64,000 nt of DNA from contig WOYV01000119.1 of assembly GCA_011620585.1 (NCBI GenBank), positions 1-64,000 of the forward strand, given 5' to 3'. This DNA is from Draconibacterium sp. (GTDB taxonomy: Bacteria; Bacteroidota; Bacteroidia; Bacteroidales; Prolixibacteraceae). Position numbers and translations under genes: made by a program. This document shows, piece by piece, positions 1-8,542 of this stretch. Within the stretch, counting starts at the first letter, position 1; the number at the start of each line of letters is the position of its first letter. The notes beneath the pieces are model-generated. The model ran no database searches. It was not told the origin of the DNA and saw only the letters and a program-made list of their open reading frames with translations.

Positions 1-2
1 TC

Positions 3-45
3 CCCCGGCAAGAACCTGGTTTTCATTTTCACCCTGTTGCCGGGG
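3..45. repeat. 9-bp inverted repeat at window edge
   Basis: The arms CCCCGGCAA (3-11) and TTGCCGGGG (37-45) are perfect complements separated by 25 bases. It may be the terminator or end signal of a gene lying outside the window. There is no clear T-run, so its function is open. Confidence 0.4.
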
Positions 46-195
46 TATAAATGAGAATTAGTTCATAAAAAACGTTCGTTAATTCATCCTGGCAGGGTGT
101 TAATTCATGTCTGATGAGAATCTGTGTTCTTTCCAAAAATTCCTGATTTTGAAAATGCTCTGACTGGCTCTCTTGCAATAAAAACATAAACAACA

Positions 196-249
196 AAAGA
201 CACGATAAACCCGAATACTGTTTTTTTTTCGTGTCTTTCGTGTTTTTCG
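196..249. repeat. Inverted repeat and CGTGTCTTT-type direct repeat
   Basis: AAAGACACGA (196-205) pairs with TCGTGTCTTT (229-238), a 10-bp inverted repeat with a 23-base spacer. The right arm runs into a short tandem of TTCGTGT units up to about 249. Dispersed AACACGAAAGACACGAA-type repeats are common in Bacteroidota intergenic DNA. The rest of bases 1-296 shows no credible gene; the minus-strand ORF there is low complexity and matches nothing I recognise. Confidence 0.4.
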
Positions 250-296
250 CCGTTGTAAAAATATTGAATATCCGGCGATTCATCTGCAAAAATCAG

Positions 297-330
297 TTTG
301 TTTTCTTACAGGTTTTTTTTCGTAACTTTG
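297..330 (+). promoter_or_regulatory. Promoter of the antitoxin gene
   Basis: TTTG (297-300) lies 22 bases upstream of TAACTTTG (323-330), matching the Bacteroidota -33 TTTG and -7 TAnnTTTG boxes. The ATG chosen for the antitoxin begins 16 bases after the -7 box, which gives a very short leader and argues against the longer ORF start at 298. Confidence 0.65.
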
Positions 331-345
331 GGGAAATTTTACAAT

Positions 346-570
346 ATGACATTCGAAAAAACATATGAAATTAATAACAACGAACTGACGATTAAACTCC
401 CTGAAAAATTCAAGTCAGTTAAGAAAGTTCGTGTAATTATAGAGGAAGTTGAAAATGAAAGGAGTAAAAAAATTCAGTTACTCAAAAAAGCTTTAACTGA
501 TCCACTTTTTAACGCTGATTTAGAAGAAATAAGAAATGATTTCCAGTATTCAGATAAGGAAGCGATATGA
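346..570 (+). CDS. Orphan type II antitoxin (MazF/PemK-partner type)
   Basis: This 74-residue protein begins MTFEKTYEINNNELTIKLP and ends in an acidic helical tail (DLEEIRNDFQYSDKEAI). That layout, a short beta-rich DNA-binding N-terminus and a charged toxin-neutralising C-terminus, fits small antitoxins found upstream of MazF/PemK-like endoribonucleases in Bacteroidota. The ORF track starts at 298, but the promoter overlaps that start, so ATG 346 is preferred. Its stop codon overlaps the ATG of a toxin remnant (ATGA), the usual coupling in such operons. The toxin is gutted, so the antitoxin is now an orphan and may only repress its own promoter. The family call rests on recall of similar sequences, not a search. 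Confidence 0.7.
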   Translation: MTFEKTYEINNNELTIKLPEKFKSVKKVRVIIEEVENERSKKIQLLKKALTDPLFNADLEEIRNDFQYSDKEAI

Positions 571-654
571 AATATCGCAAATGGGATATCCTGTGAAAAG
601 TCGATTCAAAAAGAGATAATTGAAGCTCTAAAATTTCAGTTGGGGATCGAATAG
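567..654 (+). pseudogene. MazF/PemK-type toxin remnant (internal deletion)
   Basis: An ATG overlapping the antitoxin stop opens MKYRKWDIL and then hits TGA at 594. The opening resembles the conserved start of PemK/MazF toxins. In the next frame, 601-654 reads SIQKEIIEALKFQLGIE followed by TAG, which resembles the C-terminal helix of the same toxins. About nine N-terminal and seventeen C-terminal codons remain from a protein that usually has about 110 residues, so the centre has been deleted with a change of frame. This is inference from motif recognition; no other reading of the segment gives a longer protein. Confidence 0.6.
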
Positions 655-671
655 ACTTATATTGTCTTTTA

Positions 672-2012
672 TTATTGTCGGGTATCTAAATACATATCGA
701 TGAATCCCGCATAATAATAGGGCAAATTAAACAATGTGAATTCTTTTCCGGCAGATGTTCTGATTTTGTTTCTGCTTTCGAAGTTTCTCCAAAACCGTAT
801 AGCAATTTTTGATGTTGAATCTTGCATGAAAAGTTGCAGCGACTTTAACCTTGAACTGTCACTGCTTTTGACTTCTATGGGTACAATTCCGTGATTACGG
901 CTGATAAACAAAAAATCAAGTTCAGCCTGCGAATTTCTGGCCTCTCTTACCCAAAAATGACGTTCCTCCAGGAATCGGTTTGAAGCGCCCATAATTTCCT
1001 GCCCAATTATATGTTCAGCAATTAGCCCCCTCCAGGCATCTGAAATATCATCTTTATTGTATAATTCGTTCTGCATTGAAGCAGCATAGTTGACCAAACC
1101 TGTATCGAGCCACATAAGTTTGGGTTTCTTTTTCAAGTCCTTTTTTGCCGGCAGTTTAGTATCTGTTGTGGGATAAACCAGCTCAAGGAGGAGTGCTTTT
1201 TCCAGAGTCCGAAGAGTTTCCGCGATATCACGACTTTTATAGTTTGAATTGGCAAATTTCTCGAAAGTAATCCGCTGGGCTGCAAACTCCCATCCATATT
1301 TGATTACATATCTTAGGATTTCAGTTATTGCTGGCCTGGGAGCATATTTCTCCACATCGTCCCTGTAACCAGCTAAAAGAGTCTGGTAAATGTTATCAAG
1401 TGCAACAATATCTTTCTCATTTGCGAAATGGTCAATTACTTCGGGCATTCCTCCAATAATCGTGTACTGTTTGAATAATTCCATCAAACGGAAATGCAGC
1501 AATTCAGGTACAGAAACAGATGTTAGTTTTTCATTTAAAGGATCCTCCCCCAGGGCGCCTAAAAATTCTGAAAAGCTGCAAGGCCTTAGTGCAAGGTATT
1601 CAACCCTGCCGACCGGAAATGAGACTTGCTTTTGCATTAGGGATTCTAAAAGTGAGCCGGCTGCTACCAGGAATATTTCAGGCATTTCCTCATAAAAGTA
1701 ACGTAATGATTTTATTGCAACAGATGAATTTTGAATTTCATCTATAAAAAACAATACTCTTCCCTGCGGCTTTTGCAATCTTCTTGAAATGAGAACCGAT
1801 TCGAAGATCTGGATTACACTTGTTTCTTTTGAAAAAAAATTTAAATCCGCTTTTCTGTCCAGATTAAGCGAAATGTAAAGATCAAACTCTTTACCGAATT
1901 CATCAATTAATGATGTTTTTCCTACCTGTCGGGCGCCCCTGATGATAAGAGGTTTTCTGTTTTTCTTTTTTGCCCAATTTCTTAAATGACCAATAGCATG
2001 ACGATTAAACAT
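672..2012 (-). CDS. AAA ATPase with DUF4143 C-terminal domain
   Basis: The 446-residue protein has a Walker A loop GARQVGKTS (residues about 26-34), a Walker B FFIDEIQNS (about 88-96) and a sensor-like AAGSLLESL. The C-terminal half carries the DUF4143 features LDTGLVNYAAS and ELDFLFISR...VPIEVKSS, the latter resembling a PD-(D/E)xK nuclease fold core. Such ATPases are widespread in anaerobic and gut/marine Bacteroidota and archaea, often as recently acquired solitary genes; their cellular role is unknown. The length is normal and both motifs are intact. It stands alone, convergent with the toxin remnant, with 33-bp repeats just upstream of its start. Confidence 0.9.
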   Translation of the reverse strand: MFNRHAIGHLRNWAKKKNRKPLIIRGARQVGKTSLIDEFGKEFDLYISLNLDRKADLNFFSKETSVIQIFESVLISRRLQKPQGRVLFFIDEIQNSSVAIKSLRYFYEEMPEIFLVAAGSLLESLMQKQVSFPVGRVEYLALRPCSFSEFLGALGEDPLNEKLTSVSVPELLHFRLMELFKQYTIIGGMPEVIDHFANEKDIVALDNIYQTLLAGYRDDVEKYAPRPAITEILRYVIKYGWEFAAQRITFEKFANSNYKSRDIAETLRTLEKALLLELVYPTTDTKLPAKKDLKKKPKLMWLDTGLVNYAASMQNELYNKDDISDAWRGLIAEHIIGQEIMGASNRFLEERHFWVREARNSQAELDFLFISRNHGIVPIEVKSSDSSRLKSLQLFMQDSTSKIAIRFWRNFESRNKIRTSAGKEFTLFNLPYYYAGFIDMYLDTRQ

Positions 2013-2056
2013 GATAAAATTATTGAAAGTAAATTCAAAGATATGATTTTTTGCAT

Positions 2057-2131
2057 AAATCCAAAGTATAATATTGGATAATTCGACCCAAATCCAAAGT
2101 ATAAAAGAATAAAAGAGGACACAAATCCAAA
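2057..2131. repeat. Three degenerate direct repeats, 33-bp period
   Basis: AAATCCAAAGTATAA occurs at 2057-2071 and again at 2090-2104, and AAATCCAAA recurs at 2123-2131. The starts are exactly 33 bases apart. The units sit 45-120 bases upstream of the ATPase start on the minus strand, where they read TTATACTTTGGATTT. The remainder of the 2013-2317 gap is AT-rich and holds no gene I can support. Confidence 0.6.
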
Positions 2132-2304
2132 CAAACGAGGGTATAAAATCAAAAAAATGTGTTGGAAAGGAGCCAATTCATAGTCAATGATTGTATTTTT
2201 AACATTCCTTTGTTCCCAAACAAAGACAGAACTTCTTAAAGGGGATATTAAACTCCCCGCTACTTCACGATTGTATCGTGTAGTTTAATGCAACAGGTTC
2301 AATC

Positions 2305-2334
2305 AAAAAAGCTACTCTTATGAGCAGCTTTTTT
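2305..2334 (-). terminator. Terminator of the flavodiiron protein gene
   Basis: AAAAAAGCTACTC and GAGCAGCTTTTTT form a 13-bp stem with one A-C mismatch and a TTAT loop. Run-outs of A and T on each side make it able to act in both directions. The stop codon of the minus-strand flavodiiron gene lies in the loop. Confidence 0.75.
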
Positions 2335-3553
2335 TCTTTTTATCCTCGTAACCGGGTTCGCTATCCAAACCTAGCAATTTATCTGCCATTGCATTGGCCA
2401 GTTTAATTAATTCTTCGCTGGTTTCGATTTTCAGATTTCCTCTTTCCTCAATCGGTTCGTAAACCATTTCCCACTTAATTTTCTCGGCAAATGTTTTTAG
2501 GTTTTTTACTCCACCTCCATTCCACGAATAGTTCCCAAAAATACCAAGGTAGTGGTTTTTTGGTGCCATGTGTTCTATGGTTGTCAGCAATATTTCAACG
2601 TTCGGGAACATCGCATTGTTGTAGGCTGCGCTTCCTACAATAAATCCTTTGTATTTAAATATATCGTTGATTATGTACGACGAGTGAGTTTTTGAAGCGT
2701 CGTAAACACGGATGTTTTTTATTCCGCGAACTGCAATTTGGCGTGCAATGGTTTCGGCCATTTTCTTCGTATTTCCATACATCGAGCCATAAACAATTAC
2801 TGCTCCGCAATCCAGATCGTAAGAACTCCATTTGTTGTAACGCGTTAATATCCAGTCGAGATTACTTCTCCAGACAGGGCCATGTGTGGCTGCAATTATT
2901 TTAATATCAAGTGGTGCAAGTTTCTTAATTGCACGCTGGGTGTGCGGACAGTATTTTCCTACTATATTGGTAAAATAACGCATCACTTCAATTTCGTAGA
3001 AATCAAGGTTGATCTCGTCATCGAAAATTCCACCATCCAGTGTTCCGTAACTGCCAAATGCATCGCCCGAGAATAGAATTTTATTTGTTTCCTCGTATGT
3101 AACCATGGTTTCGGGCCAGTGTACCATCGGGATCATCTGAAATTGCAGGCGGTGTTTCCCTAACTCCAACACGTGATCGTCGTGTACCAGTAACGTATGT
3201 TTTGGTTTCAGGTAATAACTTTCAACATATTCGAAAGTTTTTTTATTGCCAACCAGCGTAATATCGGGATATTGATGAACGATGGCTTTTAAGGCCCCCG
3301 AGTGGTCGGGTTCCATATGATTGATTATGAGATAATCGACCTGACGATCTCCGATAATTTCTTCAATAGCATCAAGATAATCATCAATAAAAGCGCGTTC
3401 TACCGTATCAACCAACGCGATTTTTTCATCCACAATTAAATAACTGTTGTATGAAACGCCATGTGGAATTGGCCAGATATTCTCGAAAAGATGTGTTCTG
3501 CGGTCGTTAAAACCCAGGTAATAAATATCTTTGGCCAGATTGACTTGTAGCAT
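2318..3553 (-). CDS. Flavodiiron protein (A-type), oxygen/NO reductase
   Basis: The 411-residue protein joins an N-terminal metallo-beta-lactamase-like domain to a C-terminal flavodoxin domain. Di-iron ligands are all visible: H79, E81, D83 and H84 in HMEPDH, then H145, D164 and H224. The flavodoxin part begins near residue 250 with the FMN phosphate loop GSMYGNTKKMA. Flavodiiron proteins are cytoplasmic and reduce O2 to water or NO to N2O, protecting anaerobes; no extra rubredoxin domain is fused, which defines class A. Electrons would come from a separate rubredoxin not seen here. The tail KKKKSCS is an unusual lysine-rich end. The choice between O2 and NO as substrate cannot be made from sequence. 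Confidence 0.95.
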   Translation of the reverse strand: MLQVNLAKDIYYLGFNDRRTHLFENIWPIPHGVSYNSYLIVDEKIALVDTVERAFIDDYLDAIEEIIGDRQVDYLIINHMEPDHSGALKAIVHQYPDITLVGNKKTFEYVESYYLKPKHTLLVHDDHVLELGKHRLQFQMIPMVHWPETMVTYEETNKILFSGDAFGSYGTLDGGIFDDEINLDFYEIEVMRYFTNIVGKYCPHTQRAIKKLAPLDIKIIAATHGPVWRSNLDWILTRYNKWSSYDLDCGAVIVYGSMYGNTKKMAETIARQIAVRGIKNIRVYDASKTHSSYIINDIFKYKGFIVGSAAYNNAMFPNVEILLTTIEHMAPKNHYLGIFGNYSWNGGGVKNLKTFAEKIKWEMVYEPIEERGNLKIETSEELIKLANAMADKLLGLDSEPGYEDKKKKSCS

Positions 3554-3579
3554 AATCTTAGTTTTTCTGAATTACCGTG

Positions 3580-3587
3580 CAAAATTA
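3580..3587 (-). promoter_or_regulatory. -7 box of the flavodiiron protein gene
   Basis: On the minus strand the sequence reads TAATTTTG, a match to TAnnTTTG, 26 bases before the ATG at 3553. No convincing -33 TTTG was seen at the expected distance. Confidence 0.45.
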
Positions 3588-3721
3588 GTGATTTTAGACT
3601 GAACGCTGTAAAAAAAATTGGCTGCCAGCTATTATTTATTTCATGCTTAATGAAACCTTGCTTTTCTCTTTTGTAAAGCATGTCACATAATGACTGAATT
3701 GATGACACAATGATTTTATTC

Positions 3722-3729
3722 TATCTTTG
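3722..3729 (+). promoter_or_regulatory. -7 box of mltG
   Basis: TATCTTTG matches the TAnnTTTG consensus and lies 25 bases upstream of the mltG ATG. A TTGA near 3698 could serve as the -33 element. Confidence 0.6.
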
Positions 3730-3754
3730 AAAACAAAAATTAGATTTATTATTC

Positions 3755-4816
3755 ATGCCAATTGAACAAAAAAACCGTGCCATGGCGTTCCCAAGGGTTG
3801 GAAGAGCGATTATTATCGTTTTTGCCATTGCTTTTATTTTAGCCGGAGCTCGTGCTTACCAGCTCTACCATTATATTTTCGATGCCAATGTACAGTCGGA
3901 TTATGTGCTTTTGGTACGCGAAAAAATGAGTTTCGAAGAATTGTATGCTAAACTTGAAAGCGATCAAATATTAAAGAATTACAAGGCTTTTAAATGGGTT
4001 GCCAAAAAGAAAGAGTTTAATAAAAGTGTAAAGCCCGGAAGATACGAACTGACTGCTGGCATGAATACCAACGAACTGATCAATAAAATTCGGAGCGGCA
4101 ACCAGGACCCTGTGGATGTTACGTTTAATAATGTACGGTTTAAAGAAGAACTGGCCGGTAAAGTATGTAAATATCTCGAGGCCGACTCACTTTCGCTTCT
4201 TAACCTTTTTTCGAATATTGAGGAAATCACAAAATGGGGATTTGATGCTGAAAATTACAGGGCCATGTACATTCCAAACACTTATCAAATGTACTGGACA
4301 ACTACTGCTGAAGCTTTTGCCGAAAGAATGAACCAGGAATACCTGCGTTTTTGGAACGACGAAAGAAAGGCAAAAGCCGAAAAAATGGGTCTGTCCCCGA
4401 TCGAGGTTTCTATTCTGGCTTCGATTGTTGAATCGGAAACCGCTAAAAGCGATGAGCTAAAAACTGTTGCAGGACTGTATGTTAACCGCTTACACAAAGG
4501 CATTCCGCTACAGGCCGATCCTACAGTAAAATATGCGCTTGGCGATTTTTCGATCAAGCGCGTATTAAACAAACACCTCGAAATTGATTCGCCTTACAAT
4601 ACATATAAATTTGCGGGATTGCCACCCGGGCCTATTTGCTTCCCATCGATCACTTCAATTGATGCGGTGCTCAACTACGAAAAAAGCGATTACATCTATA
4701 TGTGTGCCAAAGAAGATTTTTCGGGCTACCACAATTTTGCGGCAACCCTGGCGGAACATAACCGGAATGCAGCCAAGTACCGCGCAGCGCTCAATCAAAA
4801 CAAGATATTTAATTAG
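3755..4816 (+). CDS. mltG: Endolytic murein transglycosylase MltG
   Basis: The 353-residue protein has one N-terminal membrane segment (about 17-36), a LysM-like region and a YceG/MltG catalytic domain. The catalytic glutamate is E226 in the family motif ASIVESET, and the conserved LQADPTVKYALG and SPYNTYKFAGLPPGPI blocks follow. MltG is an inner-membrane enzyme that cuts nascent glycan strands in the periplasm and is thought to set strand length during growth. Length and motifs are typical. It has its own promoter and is followed after a 133-base gap by an unrelated secreted protein, so it is probably transcribed alone. Confidence 0.96.
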   Translation: MPIEQKNRAMAFPRVGRAIIIVFAIAFILAGARAYQLYHYIFDANVQSDYVLLVREKMSFEELYAKLESDQILKNYKAFKWVAKKKEFNKSVKPGRYELTAGMNTNELINKIRSGNQDPVDVTFNNVRFKEELAGKVCKYLEADSLSLLNLFSNIEEITKWGFDAENYRAMYIPNTYQMYWTTTAEAFAERMNQEYLRFWNDERKAKAEKMGLSPIEVSILASIVESETAKSDELKTVAGLYVNRLHKGIPLQADPTVKYALGDFSIKRVLNKHLEIDSPYNTYKFAGLPPGPICFPSITSIDAVLNYEKSDYIYMCAKEDFSGYHNFAATLAEHNRNAAKYRAALNQNKIFN

Positions 4817-4949
4817 GATTTGTCATCAGTGTTATCGCCAGTCAGAAGGTTTAAGAAAGATTCCCTTATTTACAGAAATGACTTTTTAAATACAAAATAC
4901 CCCACCGGTGCATTCAGAATAATGCTATTTTTAAACCAAAATCAACCTT

Positions 4950-6164
4950 ATGAAAAACTGTCTGATTTGCCGGAAAACTTTCATTTATTCTTTTTGCGTT
5001 TTTTCCTTTTTACTGTTGAATGGACATCGTTTGAATGCCCAGCAGAAGCAGTCTTCTGATCCTGAATATTATGTAGCCGCATATGTGTGGCCGTCGTGCC
5101 ACCACGATGAACGTTTTGGCAATATGCTGTGGCCCGAAGGAATTGGCGAATGGGAAGTGATTAAAAAAGGCAACCCGCGTTTTGAAGGGCATTACCAACC
5201 CCGGCAGCCCTTGTGGGGCTACGAGATGGACGACGATCCGAATGTGGTGGAAAAATGGATTGATGCCGCTGCTGATCACGGAGTTAATATTTTTGTGTAC
5301 GACTGGTACTGGTTCGATGGTGGCCCTTTCCTGGAAAGCGCCCTTAACGATGGGTTTCTGAAAGCCAAAAATAATTCGAAAATGCAGTTCTACATTATGT
5401 GGGCCAACCACGATGTACGACGCAACTACTGGAATGTGCACAAGTTTAAAGACGACACCTCGCCGCTTTGGGATGGAGCTGTAGATTGGGATAATTTCAA
5501 AATTATTGTGGACCGGGTGATAAAGCAGTATTTTAAGCAAACCAACTATTTCAAAATCGACGGCAAACCCGTGTTTTCCATTTTTAGTATCGAAAATTTG
5601 CTTCAGGGTTTTAACGGAAGCGTGGAAGAGTCGCGTAAAGCGCTGGATTATTTCAGGGAAGAAGTAAAAAAAGCAGGTTTCCCGGGCTTGCATATTCAGT
5701 GGAATCAGGGTGGTGGCTCAATCATGTCGAAAGAGGCAGCCAAAGAGTTTTCCGACAAAGTGGCTCAAATGGGATTCAACAGTGTTGCCTTATACAACAT
5801 GGGAGGGACAAACGAAGATTACCTGGTTTACGGAGATAATTCTGTAAAAATCCGCACACAAATGGATTCCATACTGGATGTTCCGTTGTTTCCCTGTGTT
5901 TCCATAGGTTGGGACGATACACCACGGTTCCCTGCAAAAGGAACCCACGATGTAGTGTATTATCATAATACACCCGAAAGTTTTGCAGCCCTGTTATATA
6001 AAGCTAAAAAATATGCCGACAGCCATCCTGAACAGCCCAAACTGATAACTATTAATGCATGGAACGAATGGGTGGAAGGCAGTTACCTGCTGCCCGATAT
6101 GTTAAACGGATACGGTTATCTAAATGGAGTAAGAGAGGTGATGAGCGGGGAATACGGAAAGTAA
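4950..6164 (+). CDS. Secreted WbsX/GH99-like glycosidase-type protein
   Basis: The 404-residue protein starts with a cysteine-containing signal peptide that ends near NGHRLNAQ. The mature part resembles the WbsX domain (glycoside hydrolase family 99-like): AAYVWPSCHHDERFG near the N-terminus, GVNIFVYDWYWFDGGPFLES in the middle and NAWNEWVEGSYLLPD near the C-terminus. This domain occurs both as polysaccharide-cluster enzymes and as exported proteins of glycan-degrading Bacteroidota. The family's catalytic glutamates have not been assigned with certainty here. The substrate is unknown. It converges with murB with only 24 bases between the stops and is not part of a SusC/D locus. Confidence 0.8.
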   Translation: MKNCLICRKTFIYSFCVFSFLLLNGHRLNAQQKQSSDPEYYVAAYVWPSCHHDERFGNMLWPEGIGEWEVIKKGNPRFEGHYQPRQPLWGYEMDDDPNVVEKWIDAAADHGVNIFVYDWYWFDGGPFLESALNDGFLKAKNNSKMQFYIMWANHDVRRNYWNVHKFKDDTSPLWDGAVDWDNFKIIVDRVIKQYFKQTNYFKIDGKPVFSIFSIENLLQGFNGSVEESRKALDYFREEVKKAGFPGLHIQWNQGGGSIMSKEAAKEFSDKVAQMGFNSVALYNMGGTNEDYLVYGDNSVKIRTQMDSILDVPLFPCVSIGWDDTPRFPAKGTHDVVYYHNTPESFAALLYKAKKYADSHPEQPKLITINAWNEWVEGSYLLPDMLNGYGYLNGVREVMSGEYGK

Positions 6165-6188
6165 TACTTTGTTTTTGAAAGGTGTAAA

Positions 6189-7205
6189 CTAAATACAATT
6201 GACTTCGCGTTCGAGCAATACGCCAAATTTTTCGAAAACAGATTGCAAGATATGTTCAGAAAAATCCCATACTTCTTTTCCGGTGGCGCCACCGTAATTT
6301 ACAATTACGAGCGCCTGGTCTTTATGCACCCCGACATTGCCTTCGCGCCGGCCTTTCCAGCCGGCTTGCTCGATTAGCCAGCCCGCGGCCAGTTTAGCTT
6401 TTTCATCGCCTGCCGGATAAACCGGTACATCTCCAAATTCATTCAGCAACCGATCGGCCACAGCCATTTCAACCGCAGGATTTTTAAAGAAACTTCCTGC
6501 GTTTCCGAGATTTTTTACTGCCGGTAATTTTGAGTTCCGGATTTCGATCACTGCTTCACGAATTGTCTTTAAACTAACTTTGCCCTTTTCTTTTACCTTT
6601 TCTTCCAGAAACCCGTATTTCAGGTTAAACTCCGGGAATTTTCCGAGTCGGAAAACCACGGAAGTAATAATAAAACGATTCTTTAAATAAGACTTAAAAA
6701 TGCTGTCGCGATAAGCAAACTTACATTCATCAACCGAATATTCAGCCATTTGAAGGGTTTCGAGGTCAAAACCTTTCACGCGCTCCACCACGCTACAAAC
6801 TTCCTGTCCGTAAGCGCCAATGTTTTGTACCGGAGCAGCTCCAACATTTCCCGGAATCAGTGAAAGGTTCTCGACACCTCCCAGGTTATATGTAACACAA
6901 AAATCGACAAACTCGTCCCAAACCTCGCCTGCACCTACTTCTATCCGGTAAAACGAACGATCTTCACCTACTGTTTTTATTCCGGGAACTTTGGGGTGGA
7001 TTACCAGCCCTTCAAAATCGTCGAGAAAAAGAATATTGCTACCCTGCCCCAAAACGATCAGGCGTTGGTTTTTCCAGCTATGGTTACTATTCAGAAAAAC
7101 CGCCAGATCCTCGGGTTCGGTAAATTCAAAGAATGTCCGGGCATTGGCTTCGATACCAAAAGTGTTATAATTTTTTAGCGGGTAATTTTCGAAAAAACGG
7201 ATCAT
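6189..7205 (-). CDS. murB: UDP-N-acetylenolpyruvoylglucosamine reductase MurB
   Basis: MurB reduces UDP-GlcNAc-enolpyruvate to UDP-MurNAc with NADPH and FAD in the cytoplasm. The sequence shows the FAD-binding stretch VLGQGSNILFLDDFEGLVI, the IPGNVGAAPVQNIGAYGQE block, the catalytic serine region NAGSFFKNP and the C-terminal glutamate in LEREVNCI. The ORF track starts 26 codons upstream, but MIRFFENYPLKNYNTFG is the usual family start and a promoter box lies between the two, so ATG at 7205 is chosen (338 residues). It is divergent from the glycosyltransferase gene. Confidence 0.96.
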   Translation of the reverse strand: MIRFFENYPLKNYNTFGIEANARTFFEFTEPEDLAVFLNSNHSWKNQRLIVLGQGSNILFLDDFEGLVIHPKVPGIKTVGEDRSFYRIEVGAGEVWDEFVDFCVTYNLGGVENLSLIPGNVGAAPVQNIGAYGQEVCSVVERVKGFDLETLQMAEYSVDECKFAYRDSIFKSYLKNRFIITSVVFRLGKFPEFNLKYGFLEEKVKEKGKVSLKTIREAVIEIRNSKLPAVKNLGNAGSFFKNPAVEMAVADRLLNEFGDVPVYPAGDEKAKLAAGWLIEQAGWKGRREGNVGVHKDQALVIVNYGGATGKEVWDFSEHILQSVFEKFGVLLEREVNCI

Positions 7206-7220
7206 ACTATTGGTTTTGCG

Positions 7221-7228
7221 CAAAGATA
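7221..7228 (-). promoter_or_regulatory. -7 box of murB
   Basis: The minus strand reads TATCTTTG, matching TAnnTTTG, 15 bases before the murB ATG at 7205. It lies inside the longer ORF of the track, which supports the shorter start. Confidence 0.6.
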
Positions 7229-7271
7229 GCCGATTATACCAAACCATTCGGCATAAAAAAGCCGATCGTTT

Positions 7272-8450
7272 GTGCAAATGCAAAATATTTCGGCAAGCGA
7301 AAAGTTCTATATTTACAAGCGAATTGATTCTGCCAAATTGAAAACAACCAAAAAGAAAATCATCGTTTCAGTAACCAACGACCTGGTGTCCGATAACCGG
7401 GTGCACAAAGTTTGCACTACTCTTTTGCAAATGGGTTTTGATGTTTTACTGGTAGGCAGAATGTTACCACACAGTGCAGACATTCAACGTGATTATGGCA
7501 TAAAACGAATGATGCTTATTTTTAAAAAAGGGCCGTTTTTTTACGCTGAATATAATTTAAAGCTTTTCTGTTTTTTACTCTTTGCGAAAAGCGATGTATT
7601 ACTCTCCAATGACCTTGATTCGCTCGCTGCCAATTATTTTGCATCAACAATTAGAAACAAGCCTCTGGTTTACGATAGCCACGAATATTTTACAGAAGTA
7701 CCGGAACTGATTGGGCGACCGCGAATTCGGAAAATATGGGAACGAATCGAAGCCGGAATTCTTCCTAAAATAAAATATGCATACACCGTTTGTGATTCAA
7801 TTGCCAAAGTGTACCGTCAAAAGTACGGCACCGATTTTAAAGTAGTGAGAAATCTTCCACGTTCAAGAAAGTTAGCGTTAAAGAAAACAGAGAACGAGAC
7901 TAAAATTGTTCTTTACCAAGGAGCGGTGAATGTAGCACGCGGACTTAAACAAGCCATCCTTGCAATGAAATACTTAGATGGTGTTGAATTTGTGATTGCG
8001 GGTGATGGTGATATTAAAACCGAACTGGAAGAATTAGTAAAAGCAGAAAAGCTTGAAAACAAGGTTCGTTTTACAGGTCGCCTGCCTCTTGAAAAACTGG
8101 AGGAGCTAACCATCCAGGCCGATTTGGGTTTATCGATTGAAGAAGACTTTGGGTTGAATTACCGTTTCACACTTCCCAATAAATTATTCGATTACATTCA
8201 GGCACAAGTTCCGGTACTGGTTACCAACCTCCCCGAAATGGCTGCCATTGTCGATAAATACCAGGTAGGTACAATTACCGATTCGCTTGATCCTGAACTT
8301 CTGGCAAAGAAAATAAAAGAATCGCTTTTCGATCAGGAAAAAAGAAAGATATGGAAAGAAAACCTTCCGGCTGCCGCGAAAGAATTGGTTTGGGAGAACG
8401 AAGAAAAGGTATTGGTTGAAATATTCTCCAATGTAATTGTTACAAAATAA
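7272..8450 (+). CDS. GT4-type glycosyltransferase
   Basis: The roughly 390-residue protein has a two-domain GT-B layout. The N-terminal half opens KKIIVSVTNDLVSDNRVHKVC, and the C-terminal half has GAVNVARGLKQAI, VIAGDGD, FTGRLPLEKL and the donor-site region GLNYRFTLPNKLFDYIQAQVPVL. These fit retaining family 4 glycosyltransferases that use nucleotide sugars on the cytoplasmic face. The acceptor is unknown. The start is uncertain: a near-consensus TATATTTA box at about 7309 lies inside the first codons, and a TTG at 7338, just before the conserved block, may be the true start. The gene is alone rather than in a polysaccharide cluster. Confidence 0.85.
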   Translation: MQMQNISASEKFYIYKRIDSAKLKTTKKKIIVSVTNDLVSDNRVHKVCTTLLQMGFDVLLVGRMLPHSADIQRDYGIKRMMLIFKKGPFFYAEYNLKLFCFLLFAKSDVLLSNDLDSLAANYFASTIRNKPLVYDSHEYFTEVPELIGRPRIRKIWERIEAGILPKIKYAYTVCDSIAKVYRQKYGTDFKVVRNLPRSRKLALKKTENETKIVLYQGAVNVARGLKQAILAMKYLDGVEFVIAGDGDIKTELEELVKAEKLENKVRFTGRLPLEKLEELTIQADLGLSIEEDFGLNYRFTLPNKLFDYIQAQVPVLVTNLPEMAAIVDKYQVGTITDSLDPELLAKKIKESLFDQEKRKIWKENLPAAAKELVWENEEKVLVEIFSNVIVTK

Positions 8451-8542
8451 GCGCTGTCCTAAAATCAAATATTGAGGTTTCTTTTAGATTACGTTTTACG
8501 CACTTCGGGGTGAGCTTGGCGCTTTTTGCGCGACCAAACTTT

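Noticed and set aside
29-289. 86-residue minus-strand ORF
   Set aside because: It consists largely of a lysine/threonine stretch from the AACACGAAAGACACG repeat and a hydrophobic run; no family is recognised and no promoter was seen.
2057-2131. Possible CRISPR array
   Set aside because: The repeats are 9-15 bases long with a 33-base period, so spacers would be under 25 bases; they are degenerate and no cas gene is nearby.
5010-5693. 227-residue minus-strand ORF
   Set aside because: It is antisense to the WbsX/GH99-like gene, which has a signal peptide and family motifs; the ORF shows no recognisable protein.
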